Shown piece after piece: positions 1 to 10,551 of a DNA stretch of 64,000 nt. The notes beneath the pieces were generated by a model. The model worked only from the letters and a program-made list of their open reading frames with translations, did not search any database and was not told the origin of the DNA. The position numbers and the translations under genes were made by a program. The DNA is taken from contig NC_037594.1 of NCBI RefSeq assembly GCF_003073045.1, positions 26,852,927-26,916,926 of the forward strand. The letters are read 5' to 3'. The DNA is from Pomacea canaliculata. Taxonomy: Eukaryota > Mollusca > Gastropoda > Architaenioglossa > Ampullariidae. Numbering within the stretch: position 1 is the stretch's first letter; each line of letters opens with the position of its first letter.

Positions 1-1264
1 GATAATAGATTTTTTTATGATCATGTAGGTCGTAGCAGTTTACGATTATTTGTTTTATAGACTATTTCTAGTTATGTATGATCTGCTTTCATCACAGAGT
101 AATAATAACTTTGTAGCTCTGAACTACGAGCTGGATATCTGTAACTCTCATAATGTTAATCTGTGAAAAGATGCTACACCATTGCATTTGACATTTTTTT
201 TACTATCATTGAGTTGATTTGGTGCTCTCGAATACACATAGTACATATTTTTTTCTGTTATATTATTTTATGTTAGAGATTATCCCCTTGTTTCGACAAA
301 TTATAGGGCATCACACTGAATGGTATATGAAAGTGTTTGGATTTGAGATTCATGAAGGATGACAGAGAGTTGAATGTTTTGAAAGCATTATTTCAGTGGA
401 TTTGCACTGCTCCTTTTCCAAAAGCTTGTGAACTCATTTTAGTTTTTCAAAGAAACATTCTGCAGGTAACCCGATGAGCAGCAAAGAAAAAAAAATCCTC
501 TACCTGTAAGGTCCTCTTTAATTAGTGGCCCTGAGATGTGGGAAGTAGCATGTACAGCCTGGAATACAGTTTGTTAAAATGAATTGCTCTAGCTGGAAGT
601 AACCTCTGGCTACATACCTTTTATTTCATAAAGACAACAATTTGTATTGTTTTGCTGCGTGCATGTCTGTATGTCTGTGTGTCTTTTTACTTTAGAGCCC
701 TATGAGCTTGCCCATTAGGCAGGGATAGGGGGCTATATGTGTTCACTTTTACCATTATTAGATTACACTGTTAGATTATTTGATAAAGCTAGGAACTGAC
801 AAACTGACCTTACTTCTGTGAGAAATATTTCAATAATGAAGAGCGTTAGTTAGCCATGTATCTACCATCCAAATGTTTTGACATGTTGATACAAATGTTT
901 CTGACACACACACATACCACACACAACCACACGCACACAAAAGGAAAAACAGCAAAGAAATCAGGGTAAAACATTAGAAAATTTATCAATGATGATTATT
1001 ACTTTATGTCAAACTATTTATTTCAATTTTGTTCACACTTAATACTCATAACATTAAAACTAGTAAAACTACTCCATGGATAGTGCAAGAAGTGAAACAT
1101 TGTTTGGTATTTATCTTCATCCTGTGTGGACGCATGGTTATACGGAGAAAATAGAGTGATGGACTTCCCACAAGCAGGTCTGGCCTCGAAAGTCTGTCCA
1201 CTCTAGTTCTTTCTAGACTTCGGGGCAGGACTTCCTCTAGAGAGTTTTGAGAGTGTCCTTAAAG
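1..1264. other. Non-genic flank, nothing recognised
   Basis: AT-rich sequence with a short CA-rich tract near 905-945. I see no convincing coding exon, RNA gene or structured repeat. The last part, from about 1130, may belong to the LINE remnant that follows, but its translation is not clear enough to say so. Confidence 0.5.
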
Positions 1265-1750
1265 TGGTCTTTTGACCATGCAACTTCCATAGCTTTCAAC
1301 AGCCTACACCCCATCTGGAACTCCCGAGCATTCTCCTTCCGCAGTAAGACCCACATCTTCAACATCATTGTGAAGACAGTTCTACTGTATGTTCTGACAC
1401 CTGGAGAGTGACAAACACCATCAACAACTAGCTCCAGACTTTACCAACCAATGCCTACACCATATTCTGGGAATAAGATGGCCTGAAAAGATCTCCAACA
1501 ACAGCCTGTGGAGAAGAACCAACCAGAATGCCACTAGCTAAGACATCAAAATCGCAAATGGGGCTGGATAGGACACACCCTTCACACCATTGCCAAGCTG
1601 GCACTTGACTGGAACCCTCAGGGGAAGAGGAGAGTTTGGAGACCAAAGCAGACTTGGAAAACAACAGTAGAGAGTGAGGCAAAGGACATCGGAACCACAT
1701 GGGCCCAACAGAGGGAAGCTGCCCACAACCGAGTCCTCGAAGAGTAACAA
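1265..1750 (+). mobile_element. LINE 3' remnant (C-terminal end of a reverse-transcriptase ORF)
   Basis: The plus-strand translation, across frame breaks, reads like the C-terminal tail of a non-LTR retrotransposon ORF2. It has a piece like FNSLHPIWNS, then VLLYVLTPGE in place of the usual VLLYGSETW, then LQTFTNQCLHHILGIRWP, WGWIGHTL, LDWNPQGKRRVWRPKQTW and finally AQQREAAHNRVLEE. This order (SETW, a W-G-H motif, a NPQGKR-x-RP-x-x-TW block) is characteristic of RTE- and CR1-like elements in invertebrates. It is 5'-truncated and interrupted by stops. I cannot give the exact clade, and no target-site duplication was found. Confidence 0.72.
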
Positions 1751-2421
1751 GGACTTAACTAACTCTGTTTAGAAGTTTAGAAGTTTAGAAGCACACATCA
1801 CATCTGTCAAATAGCTGAAAAAGTGATAAAATTGTAGTAATATTTCGGAGCACACATAACATGAGAGTGAAGTCAGAACATTGAGACAAAAGGGTTTGCA
1901 GGTGCTGACTAAAAACTTGATATTTTCCAGGACTGATATTATGTGCAAATTATACATTTATCTTTAAAAAGAATAGATAAATTAACAGAGAAAGTGTTGC
2001 TTGAAATGTCAAAATCATCTGATCTTTACTTTTGATGTATCCATTAGAAGAGTTTCGATATCTATTCCATTGCATTAGCATGTTATGAAAATACAAACAG
2101 TACAGTAGTAAAGTAATTAAAAGTAATTAAAACAAGTGTTAAAAGATGTGCGTCAATGGTAAGTCCACCCTGGTCACGTGATCAAAGAAGTGTAAACGCT
2201 GTTACGGGCATGTGCTATTTTTTTGTGCATGCTCAGTGTGTAATATATTCCAAACATTTATCAAACTACACATATATACTTTTAAAATATTTCTTTTATA
2301 ACTTTTCTTGGAGAAAAGTCGTGATTTCTACAATTAGAATTTATTTAACGATTAAATCCAAAGATGCGGATATAAAGGTATCATCTTCAAGTAAGGGACT
2401 AAGCCTCTCGCTTTTTCTCGC
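1751..2421. other. 3' flank of gene 1
   Basis: AT-rich sequence downstream, in the minus-strand sense, of the gene 1 stop codon. It presumably holds the 3' UTR and polyadenylation site. No other coding signal is recognised. Confidence 0.4.
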
Positions 2422-3338
2422 CTACTTCGTCAGGAGAGATTCGTCTTTCCTGTGGAGTAAATAATGAAACAGACGACAAACATCGCAGGCGACAACGACA
2501 GTAAAGATGGACGAGATGGTCACAACACAAATCAGTCCAACAGCTTGAGAAGACAGGCGCTGGTCAGGGACACTGGTCTTCTTGCGGACCTGCTGGCTCA
2601 TCTCTTTAGTCTCCACCTTTAACTCCTTCTGTGCTTCCTTCACTTCCTGCTGGACAATTTCCGGACTCTTTGGAACTGGAAAGTGGCAATTGCAGGTGCT
2701 GCAGTAAGTCGTGGTCTCGTCATCCACAAATTCTTCCATCTTTTCGATGAAAAATGCAATAAATAGAAACATGATTTAGAATATTTTTGTTGCTCTTACT
2801 GTAAACGTAAAGCTATTTTTCTGAGGAATGTAATACTCATCAAGTGGTTTTGTAACTGGACAAACTTTTATTGGGATTTAAACTTGGGATAAAATTGTAT
2901 CGATAAATTTAAAATGTACTATCAGAGTAAATACACGAAAAAATGTTATGTTATAATAAAATATTTAAAAAATTTATATAAAAATAGTTATGCTAATAAA
3001 AATATTACACATTCCTCGTGTTTTCTATAAAATAATTTTGCGGCAAGTTTTGGTTTTGGCCTCAATGACACCAACATAATTTGATTTAATTACACGCTAA
3101 TAATACACTGTGCTGTCATACGACATCATTACATCATACATGTAACCACTAACTCTTAGTTATACTTACTGGTCCACCTGTCACCATATCTACAGATCCA
3201 CTGATGTCGTCAGTAGTATTGGACACTGAAGACGAGTTTGAGTTTTCTTCTAATGTTTCAAGAGAGGTTGCATTTTCTTCATACTTGATAATCGAGCCCC
3301 AGGTAAAGTTTGATATAAGATCCGACACTTCAGGTGGA

Positions 3339-3389
<51 letters not shown>

Positions 3390-6300
3390 AAAGAAAATGT
3401 TTAAAACAAATACTGACCATGTCGTTGATCAGTCTTCTCTCTTTATTGTATTGAGAAACCGATTGGAAACCCGTGTAACTGGCACAGAGGTAGTTATGGG
3501 GCTTGTCAATAAAATTGTTAAAAGAACATAAATATGTAACGTCCCTCTTCTTGATTCGTGTTTAGTCTGGTAGTCGGCGTGTCGTTGACGTATTTGTCAA
3601 TAATAACCGTAGGCATTTCTAGCTCGTTAGTCAAACACAATATCATTGACTGGGAAAACACGGCCAGTGCTCTACCGCATCTTATGTCGATATCCTCTTG
3701 AGCTTATTCAATGGTCATCATAGGAAAAGAAGAAAAGTACGACCGTCATCATCATCATCATCAATCATCAATCATCAATCATCAATCATCAATCATCAAT
3801 CATCATCATCATCCCTAACCATAATTAAAGTTCTACTTGATTTACCCTTTACTTTTTAGTTAGCACTTATCCACTAAGCTGCTAGGTTGCTAGGCAGCGG
3901 GTGAGTCTCATGGGACAAGCTACCTGGGGTAGTGGCATCCGCGTCACCATATACTTCAACTTCGCACAGAACGAGGCTCTGGCCTGTCATTGACACTCGG
4001 ACCCACTGACCCCAGATGGACTGAGTACAGTTTAAGGTCGTCTTAACTCCAGCCTTGCCACTGAAGTGAAAACACGGGTAGTATATACGTCCTGTCGATG
4101 TATGAAGGCCCAGGTCCACATCGAAGTTCTCCAGTTTTTTGTCTGAAAGACATTCAACATTTACAACATATATTGTTTCAGTAATGACTGGTCTTAATGT
4201 TTTCTTACACATTTTTGTTAGTTTACTCACACGTACCTTTGCTGATAATGATAATCTGTGATACTAAAATTGGCTTCCCCAAGTCGACCTGGCACCACTG
4301 GAGCATCGTTGTGGATGACTTGGAGTAGCCGCAATAATCAGGCTTTCTATCAACTGCGTAACTGGCGGAACTGAAGTAACCGTAGTACATTTTATTCCAG
4401 CACCATGCCCACAGTGCGTAGTTCTTCAGCGCTAAGACAGAAAGAAGGAAAAAAAAAGAATTTCGGGGTTTGGTTTTCGATTGCAAAGTCATTTAGCCTC
4501 ATGAAGCTGCAACTTAGAGAGCCACTCGGAACCTAGTACCTCGTCTTTTAGTGGTGGAGGCCATGTTGGTGTGGAAACTTTAGTATCTTTCTTAATCAAA
4601 CAAATATCGTTTTACTAAGCTCGCAAAGTTTTGTGTGAAGTTTTGTCAGGTGAAACTGGAACTTTCATCAACATGCTCAGTGCAATTTTTTTAAACGTTT
4701 GAAGTCAGCTTAACCAAAGTTTCAATTCTTTGTACATTCGCTATAAAAAAAAAATGGTTTCTCGTGACCAGTGACACACACACACAAAACCGACAATTTG
4801 TTTTAATATCAAAACGGTATATATATTTCAATGTTATCACACTTTCATACTCAGTGACATATTGTCATACGGATGCCCAATAGTTACAACAATCAATAAT
4901 CTGTCATTATCTCTGCTAATAGATGGGAAGAAATTAACAACAACCTCTGTTGGTTTTTCTATCCCCCATGACCTTTACTCCGCACAGCTCGAGTTCACTG
5001 ACTCTGTTCTGGCGCACGCGCAGGTATCGACCTTTAACGTTGGGGACGCTGCACGTGATCTTGATAGTGACGTAGCAGCCCGCTCTTTGCACCACTTGAC
5101 GAGAGAAGCACGGGACGTAACATTCTCTTAATTGGAAGGTGTTGCATGAAGTCGTCCCAACGTCTACGCTGACTGAATCTGTGGACCGAAAACGGAACAC
5201 AAGGAACTCAGGTGTGGTCGAAACCACGAACTTGTGTTACTGGACTGCTAGCAGACGATTTTTACAGTTAATTACTAAAACGAGGCATGATACTACAAAG
5301 CTTCCGGTTTAGTCACATTCTTTGTTTAGGCTCGCCGAGACTAACAGCGGAGAACTTCGCAAGAGGCTAAGCGTTGGTCTTGGCAGACAGACAGCAATCC
5401 ACATATACACGTCCATGTCGAAACAGAATTCGTAAACGTAACGTGGTGGTGTGCAAAATCTGACATAGGAAAAAGAATGAGACAAAGAGAAAAGGGGAGA
5501 GAAACGGGGGGACGTGACAGAGAGAGAGGGAAAAGAGCAGCTAGAGAAAAAGTGAGACGAGGGAGAAAACGTGGATGGAAAGAGATGGAAAGAAAAAGAG
5601 TCAGAGAGAGAAAATGATCAGAGAGTGTGAAAGAGAAGGAATAAAAATGGATCAGAGATAGAGATATAGATGGAGAGAGACAAACATCAAAACATCTTGA
5701 AAGAAAACATGCATGCAGAAGTTTTAGTCAAACACAAACTTTTCATTCTAAAGCATGTGTCAAGTGAGAGAAATAAAAAATGAGTGTGGTGGATGTTGCG
5801 TGTATAGTGGATCACGTGTGCGATTTGTGGACTACCAGAGTCGTTGGAGACGGCCTCAACAACAATGCTGTTGACGAAGAACGTTGAGTTCAAATCCAGC
5901 TTCCAGCTGGTGAGGCTCTTGCTTGAAGATAATCCACACGAGCGACTGGAACTTCCTCCACTTACTGTCGTTCTCTCCACTTGAGAACAATAGACAGGCG
6001 CACCTGTCGTCTGTGAATAGCCTTTGAAAAGGAACGAGACAAACTTCATGACTGTGCAGAAGCTCTTTTTTTTAATGCATGGTTTTGTCCTACCCCACAG
6101 AAAATAACTCCCCCTCCACCTACGAAAGATTTCTCTTGGAATCATAATTCTGTCACCCTTCTTTAGTGATCTCTTTATGCTTTGTTAACATAGCATAGTA
6201 TCTTACAAATACGGACTGACCAAAGACATGCCACAAAATAAAATGTTTAGAAGTAGAAACCAAAAATCCACAACAGAAAACTAAACAAGTAATAAAAATT

Positions 6301-6933
6301 AACAATAAAATAAAACAAAACACCCCCCCCCCGACAAAAAAAAACAACAAAAAACAAAAAAACAAAACAAAAAACAAAAACCTAAAAAAAAAAAATGCTT
6401 AAAAGGAAGGTGAGAATTTCCCAATCTTGATGGGGTACTAAAATTTAGATTAACTGTTCTCCGGCTAAAACATTCTTTTGTCAAAAGAAAGTAGCGTTCT
6501 AAACTTACATAAAATATTCCAAAAAGTGCATCTTTGAAAGATTAATGAAACAAAAATTTTACTATAATTTATAATCCTTAATCGTAAATATTAGCAAAAT
6601 TAGTGAGAAAGAAAAGGGAATAATTAAGTAAAATACTTGCCATCTACTAAAGTCCTTCAAACGTACACAAAGAAAAAAAAAACCCTAAGCTGATGTAGAT
6701 GTCACCAAAATGTATTTAACACTTTAAATATTAACAAGTTTACCCTCTGATACTTTTGTTAAACATAGACACGTGGTAATTGCAATTTTATATAAACTTA
6801 AATGTTACCAAAATAAATTACTTCATTAAGTAAATATTTGCAATTAAATATCAACAAGAACCATGTCACACTTACTGTGAGGTAAGATAATCAAGAAAAG
6901 AAATATTAACTGGAAAACAAGAACATTATCCAT
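2422..6933 (-). CDS. Gene 1: FTP/fucolectin-like single-pass membrane receptor, seven exons
   Basis: Exons in transcript order are 6933-6876, 6021-5836, 5178-4945, 4431-4237, 4142-3924, 3327-3170 and 2739-2422. All have GT/AG borders, joins between A and F are phase 1, the last join is phase 0, and the product is 455 aa. The signal peptide begins MDNVLVFQLIFLF. Residues 20-159 form the degenerate first domain (LDLNSTFFVNSIVVEA, then VDVGTTSCNTF and NVKGRYLRVRQ). Residues 160-297 form the FTP domain (CQVDLGKPILVSQIIII, SIWGQWVRVS, LVLCEVEVYGD). A short N/S/T-rich stalk follows (298-350), then a C-x-x-C-x-C juxtamembrane piece, the QQVRKKTSVPDQR block, one helix at about 415-437 and a short tail. 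The Arg-x-Asp sugar-binding motif of fucolectins is not conserved here (ISKD replaces NRxDCC), so binding of fucose is doubtful. Its last exon is almost identical to that of gene 2. The ligand is unknown. Confidence 0.85.
3345..3388. repeat. (CAG)n microsatellite beside a splice acceptor
   Basis: About 14-15 CAG/CTG triplets. They lie in the gene 1 intron just upstream (minus strand) of the stalk-exon acceptor at 3328, so the minus-strand CTG run forms part of the pyrimidine-rich tract. The plus-strand poly-Gln reading is not a real gene. Confidence 0.95.
3747..3814. repeat. (ATC)n / (ATCATCA)n microsatellite
   Basis: Short tandem repeat of ATC triplets with a seven-base variant unit, in the intron between the lectin-domain exon E and the stalk exon of gene 1. 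Confidence 0.9.
5460..5690. repeat. Purine-rich (GAGA-like) low-complexity tract
   Basis: An imperfect run of GAGAGAAAG-type sequence in the gene 1 intron between exons B and C. The matching intron of gene 2 has a weaker purine-rich stretch at about 13560-14110. Confidence 0.8.
6300..6400. repeat. A/C-rich low-complexity tract
   Basis: Runs of A broken by C, including a nine-C run and AAAAC units, in the first intron of gene 1. Both strands show meaningless open frames across it. Confidence 0.8.
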
Positions 6934-8869
6934 GGTCCTTGAGCAGGTCTCCTCCAGCGGTGCTCTCCCTCCCAAGTGTTTGTCACCTACAGATCCTCGC
7001 AGACAAATTTTCTGTTCATGTTAATGGCTCCATGGCAGCAAGAAGTAAGGTAGGCTGATGCTATCATAATTTAAAAAACCCCTTCAGATGAAAGTCTTAT
7101 GGATTATGAGATTGTGAGAATAATTACTGAGCGGGAATTTCTTTTTCCATTTACATGCGAGTAGCTTCTGAGTCTTTGACAGCAAACTTCAAGGTTCGTC
7201 CCCGAGAATAAGATTTGTTCAACTTTTTTTCGGTGCCGGAATTGCGTTCTTTGTAGTCTGATCTTTGAGAATATTCTGTCTTATCAGACGACAAAAAGGT
7301 GTTCCATGAATCTCTTAATGTCCGGGTAAATTTATAGACAGGTGTTTCTGTAAACAAAAGAAACGTTTTGTCGGGTAGGTCATGCGTGGAAAAGAGCTGT
7401 TAATGGTTAAAAGAATTTTCTACAGTTTTTGTTTTATTTGTACAGCGATTTAAAGAGAGAATTGCTTCATCTTTAAGCAATGCCACTGATATGTTGCGCA
7501 GTATTATGAGAAATAAAACTACAGCAAGCTAAAAAGAACCCCCACCCAAATGTGCGATTAATTTTAGAGATTGTTAAAACACCATAAGTAGAGTTTATTA
7601 CATAAATTTTACAAAGTTAATGTTTGTTGTGAGAAGTAAGAGTGACTGCAGCAAACCACGACAGGTATAGCGATGCCTTCATGTTGCCATAACCTCAAAC
7701 TTTCACGGAATTAATCATAATTTTAGAAGTTTTGGATGTGTCTCTTTACTCAACACATCGAACGAACAGCAAGCAGAAGGTAACATCAATGTTTCAGAAA
7801 GCTGTCATTGTCCCACAAGTGCCTGTGAAGAGGAAGGTAGAGAAATAATCGAGTGAGACCAATGACGGTGTCATGTCTGCAGAACTCATATTTTTATTTC
7901 TGCTTTTGAATTTATTAAAAAATATCTTTAGTCAGTATATGTGTCCACGTTTTTCCAGATATTGTGATCGGTATTCAACCTTTATTAGTAAAAAATGATC
8001 ACTTTAGTCAGGTCACAGGGAGTCGGAACATTAGAATCCTACTCTTTAAGTCCGAGATGGTCTATAACATTGAAAGATAATTTTAATAAATATTTTAACA
8101 ATGTTTGAAATCGCTACGAAGATGTTTACCAAAGAATCATTAGTCTGTGGTTCTCTCCACACACTGTCACCGAAAGCAAGCTCTTTACATTTCCGAGTAT
8201 TTACCAAGACACGTTCTTACTCACTCGTCAAAACCGGAAACTGCTTAAGTAAATAAACACCGCGAGAGGAAGTCGATGGCTGTGGATGTCTGGAGAAGAC
8301 GAAGACCACAGGCTTTTGTCACTTGGAATATAAAAGCCTTTGAGTGGAAGAAGGAAGTGAATCTTAACATTCGATTATCTTTCCGTTCTTCTTTCTTTCT
8401 GTCTCAGGTTGTGTCCCTTGTACGAGCAGCATTGTTCTCATTGTCACATCGCTGACATCGATCACTGAATCAGTGATGCATTCATTCTCTGCCTGCCTCA
8501 GCCTCACAGACCCGTGTTACACACAAGTAACTAAGATCACATGTGGATGGCAACAGTGGAAATTGTTCACTCCACAAAACACGATGTAACTGTCGACTGT
8601 TGACATCAGTTTCAACATTTGTGAAGATATTCAATAAAATTCTGAGAACATTGTTCGGCTTAGCCCACCTATAACTCTTGAATATTTTGGGACGTAGATA
8701 CTTATACACTAGCTGTAATAAACCGTGAACAAAGCGGCTTAAACAATTTAAAAGTGTAAGCCACCATTTTGTCGTGTACCATAGTTGTACTTGCTGGAAA
8801 TATCTCACTTCCGATACAAGTGGTATATATATATACATGAAGACAGTTCAGTTCATCTCAGAACTGACC
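6934..8869. other. Gene 1 upstream region, no gene recognised
   Basis: This is the 5' side of gene 1 and the spacer toward gene 2. A promoter and non-coding first exon of gene 1 would be expected here, but I cannot place them. Open frames at 7151-7357 and 8482-8838 (minus) resemble no family I know and lack exon support. Confidence 0.4.
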
Positions 8870-9230
8870 GAGCTTTTTAATGACTGCCAGTGATATGGGA
8901 GATCTGATAGAGTGTAGTTAGGTGGACTGGTCTTCCTCCCATCTGAGGTCCCCCTTCTACTCCTTCATGTTAGTCATCCAGCTTTTTTTCTGTCTGCCAC
9001 GGGGTGGACTGCCTTCAGAGTAACCTCAGAGGACCTGTCTTGGGCAAAAAGTCGACATGACATGACTGAACCACTTGACTGTAGCCATCAGAGACTCCCG
9101 AGGATCCATCAGACAGGTGACTAGGCTGCGCTCGATGTCGCTTGTCCTTTGCTCTGTCAACTAAAGCTTTTCGTCTCAAATTCTCTTGTTCTGTGAGCAA
9201 GGTCCACGTTCAGCACCCATGCAACATGAT
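8870..9230 (-). mobile_element. LINE 3' remnant (C-terminal RT-ORF end)
   Basis: Minus-strand translation reads W-T-L-L-T-E-Q-E followed, after frame changes, by ATVKWFSHVMS and then GSPPRGRQKKSWMTNMKE. These match the order seen at the end of many non-LTR ORF2 proteins (ETWTLL, then ATVKRRKLxWFGHVxR, then GxRRRGRQRKxWxDNxKEW). It is a short, decayed fragment, from a different LINE lineage than the one at 1265-1750. Confidence 0.68.
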
Positions 9231-10551
9231 TTCCTTACAAAATCGAACTCGAACCTTTTATTGTTTAAATGAGATCCATTTCAATGGGAGAAGTGAGCAA
9301 CAACAAACATCCTGATTATAAACTAAAAAGTTAAGTTGATACAATTATGTAAAATATACCACAAGAATATTATCGAACATTATACATTAAAGCTACACCA
9401 GTTGAGAATTGTAATTGGGTGTAATCCAGAGGGCATCCATCGATAAAAGTATGTGAGGGGGAAAAAAAAGGAAAAGACATGAATGAGCCTGTCAGCTCGG
9501 GATGAGAGGCCCTATAGCTAATCAGCTAGTAGTCAGAACTTGTGTTCTAATACAAATCACATAAAGAAAACATGTTGTGGTAATTGGCCTAACAAGAGAC
9601 TTGTAGAGACAGAATTTGGTGCAGAAATGGAAGCTTCCGACATCACCCCTGTCGCTGCTATGGTTGTGAGACCAGCATCATCTGCCCACCATCTCAGGAA
9701 ATTGAGCTTTCTGTAAACCTGTTAATTTCTTCCAGATATTTTTTCTGAACACTTAAGTGAAGATTGAACGCTGCTATGTAAACAAAGGTTCACATTACAA
9801 GGGATTAAGATTAGTCAGTGGTTATAATAAGTTGTACCACACATAAACAGTAACTGATTTATGCAAACATAGCTCTGAAAAGAATTGAGAATTAAATCCT
9901 GTCGTGGTTCTTTCATGGGGGACACTATCATGGTTTCATTACACACAACAACTACTTCAGACATTGAGAAGAACATAAATTAATCAGTTAAAATATATTT
10001 CTAATCTATATAATCTATATTGTCAAAATAACTGGAAAAAGTAATTATGTAAGAAAAGTGCGTAAGATTTGTAAATTTTGATTTCCACACAAACAAGGAA
10101 TAAAGTTAGCTAAGTACACGTTGACAATGAATGAGTAGCACAATTTAGAAATAATCAGAAACCATACTTAGTGCAAATATCACAGCAGCAGTAAATATTA
10201 TTTTGTCATATCATTCAGACTGGAATTTAATATTTTGATAGAAATGATTGTAACAATTAAACAAATCAAGGTCCTGTTAGCAGTGATTAGTGGCGAGCTC
10301 CGGTGATGTCCATGAGGTGGTGAGCGAGGTTACAATGTACTATGTCTGTGCATGCTGATGAATGGCAAATCTGCTCAGCATTTTTCTAGCTACATAATTA
10401 ATTTTTAAAGACGTATCTGTATAATGTTTCAACAAAAAAACTATGTTTTTACATGTAGACAGCCCAGCGATAAGCAGATAACAGACAGGTCATCAGTGCG
10501 TATCCATACATCACTGACTTGGTCAACGGGACTTCTGGCAACGTTTCTGGT
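9231..10551. other. Spacer 3' of gene 2, nothing recognised
   Basis: AT-rich sequence with no supported exon or RNA. A minus-strand piece near 9600-9740 has faint coding texture and may extend the LINE remnant upstream, but no reverse-transcriptase motif is clear. Confidence 0.4.

Noticed and set aside
3204-3404. Plus-strand open frame with a poly-Gln tract
   Set aside because: It is the opposite strand of the gene 1 stalk exon plus an intronic CAG repeat.
9600-9740. Possible reverse-transcriptase catalytic block (W-A-D-D) on the minus strand
   Set aside because: The neighbouring residues do not resemble an RT palm, so the match is probably chance.
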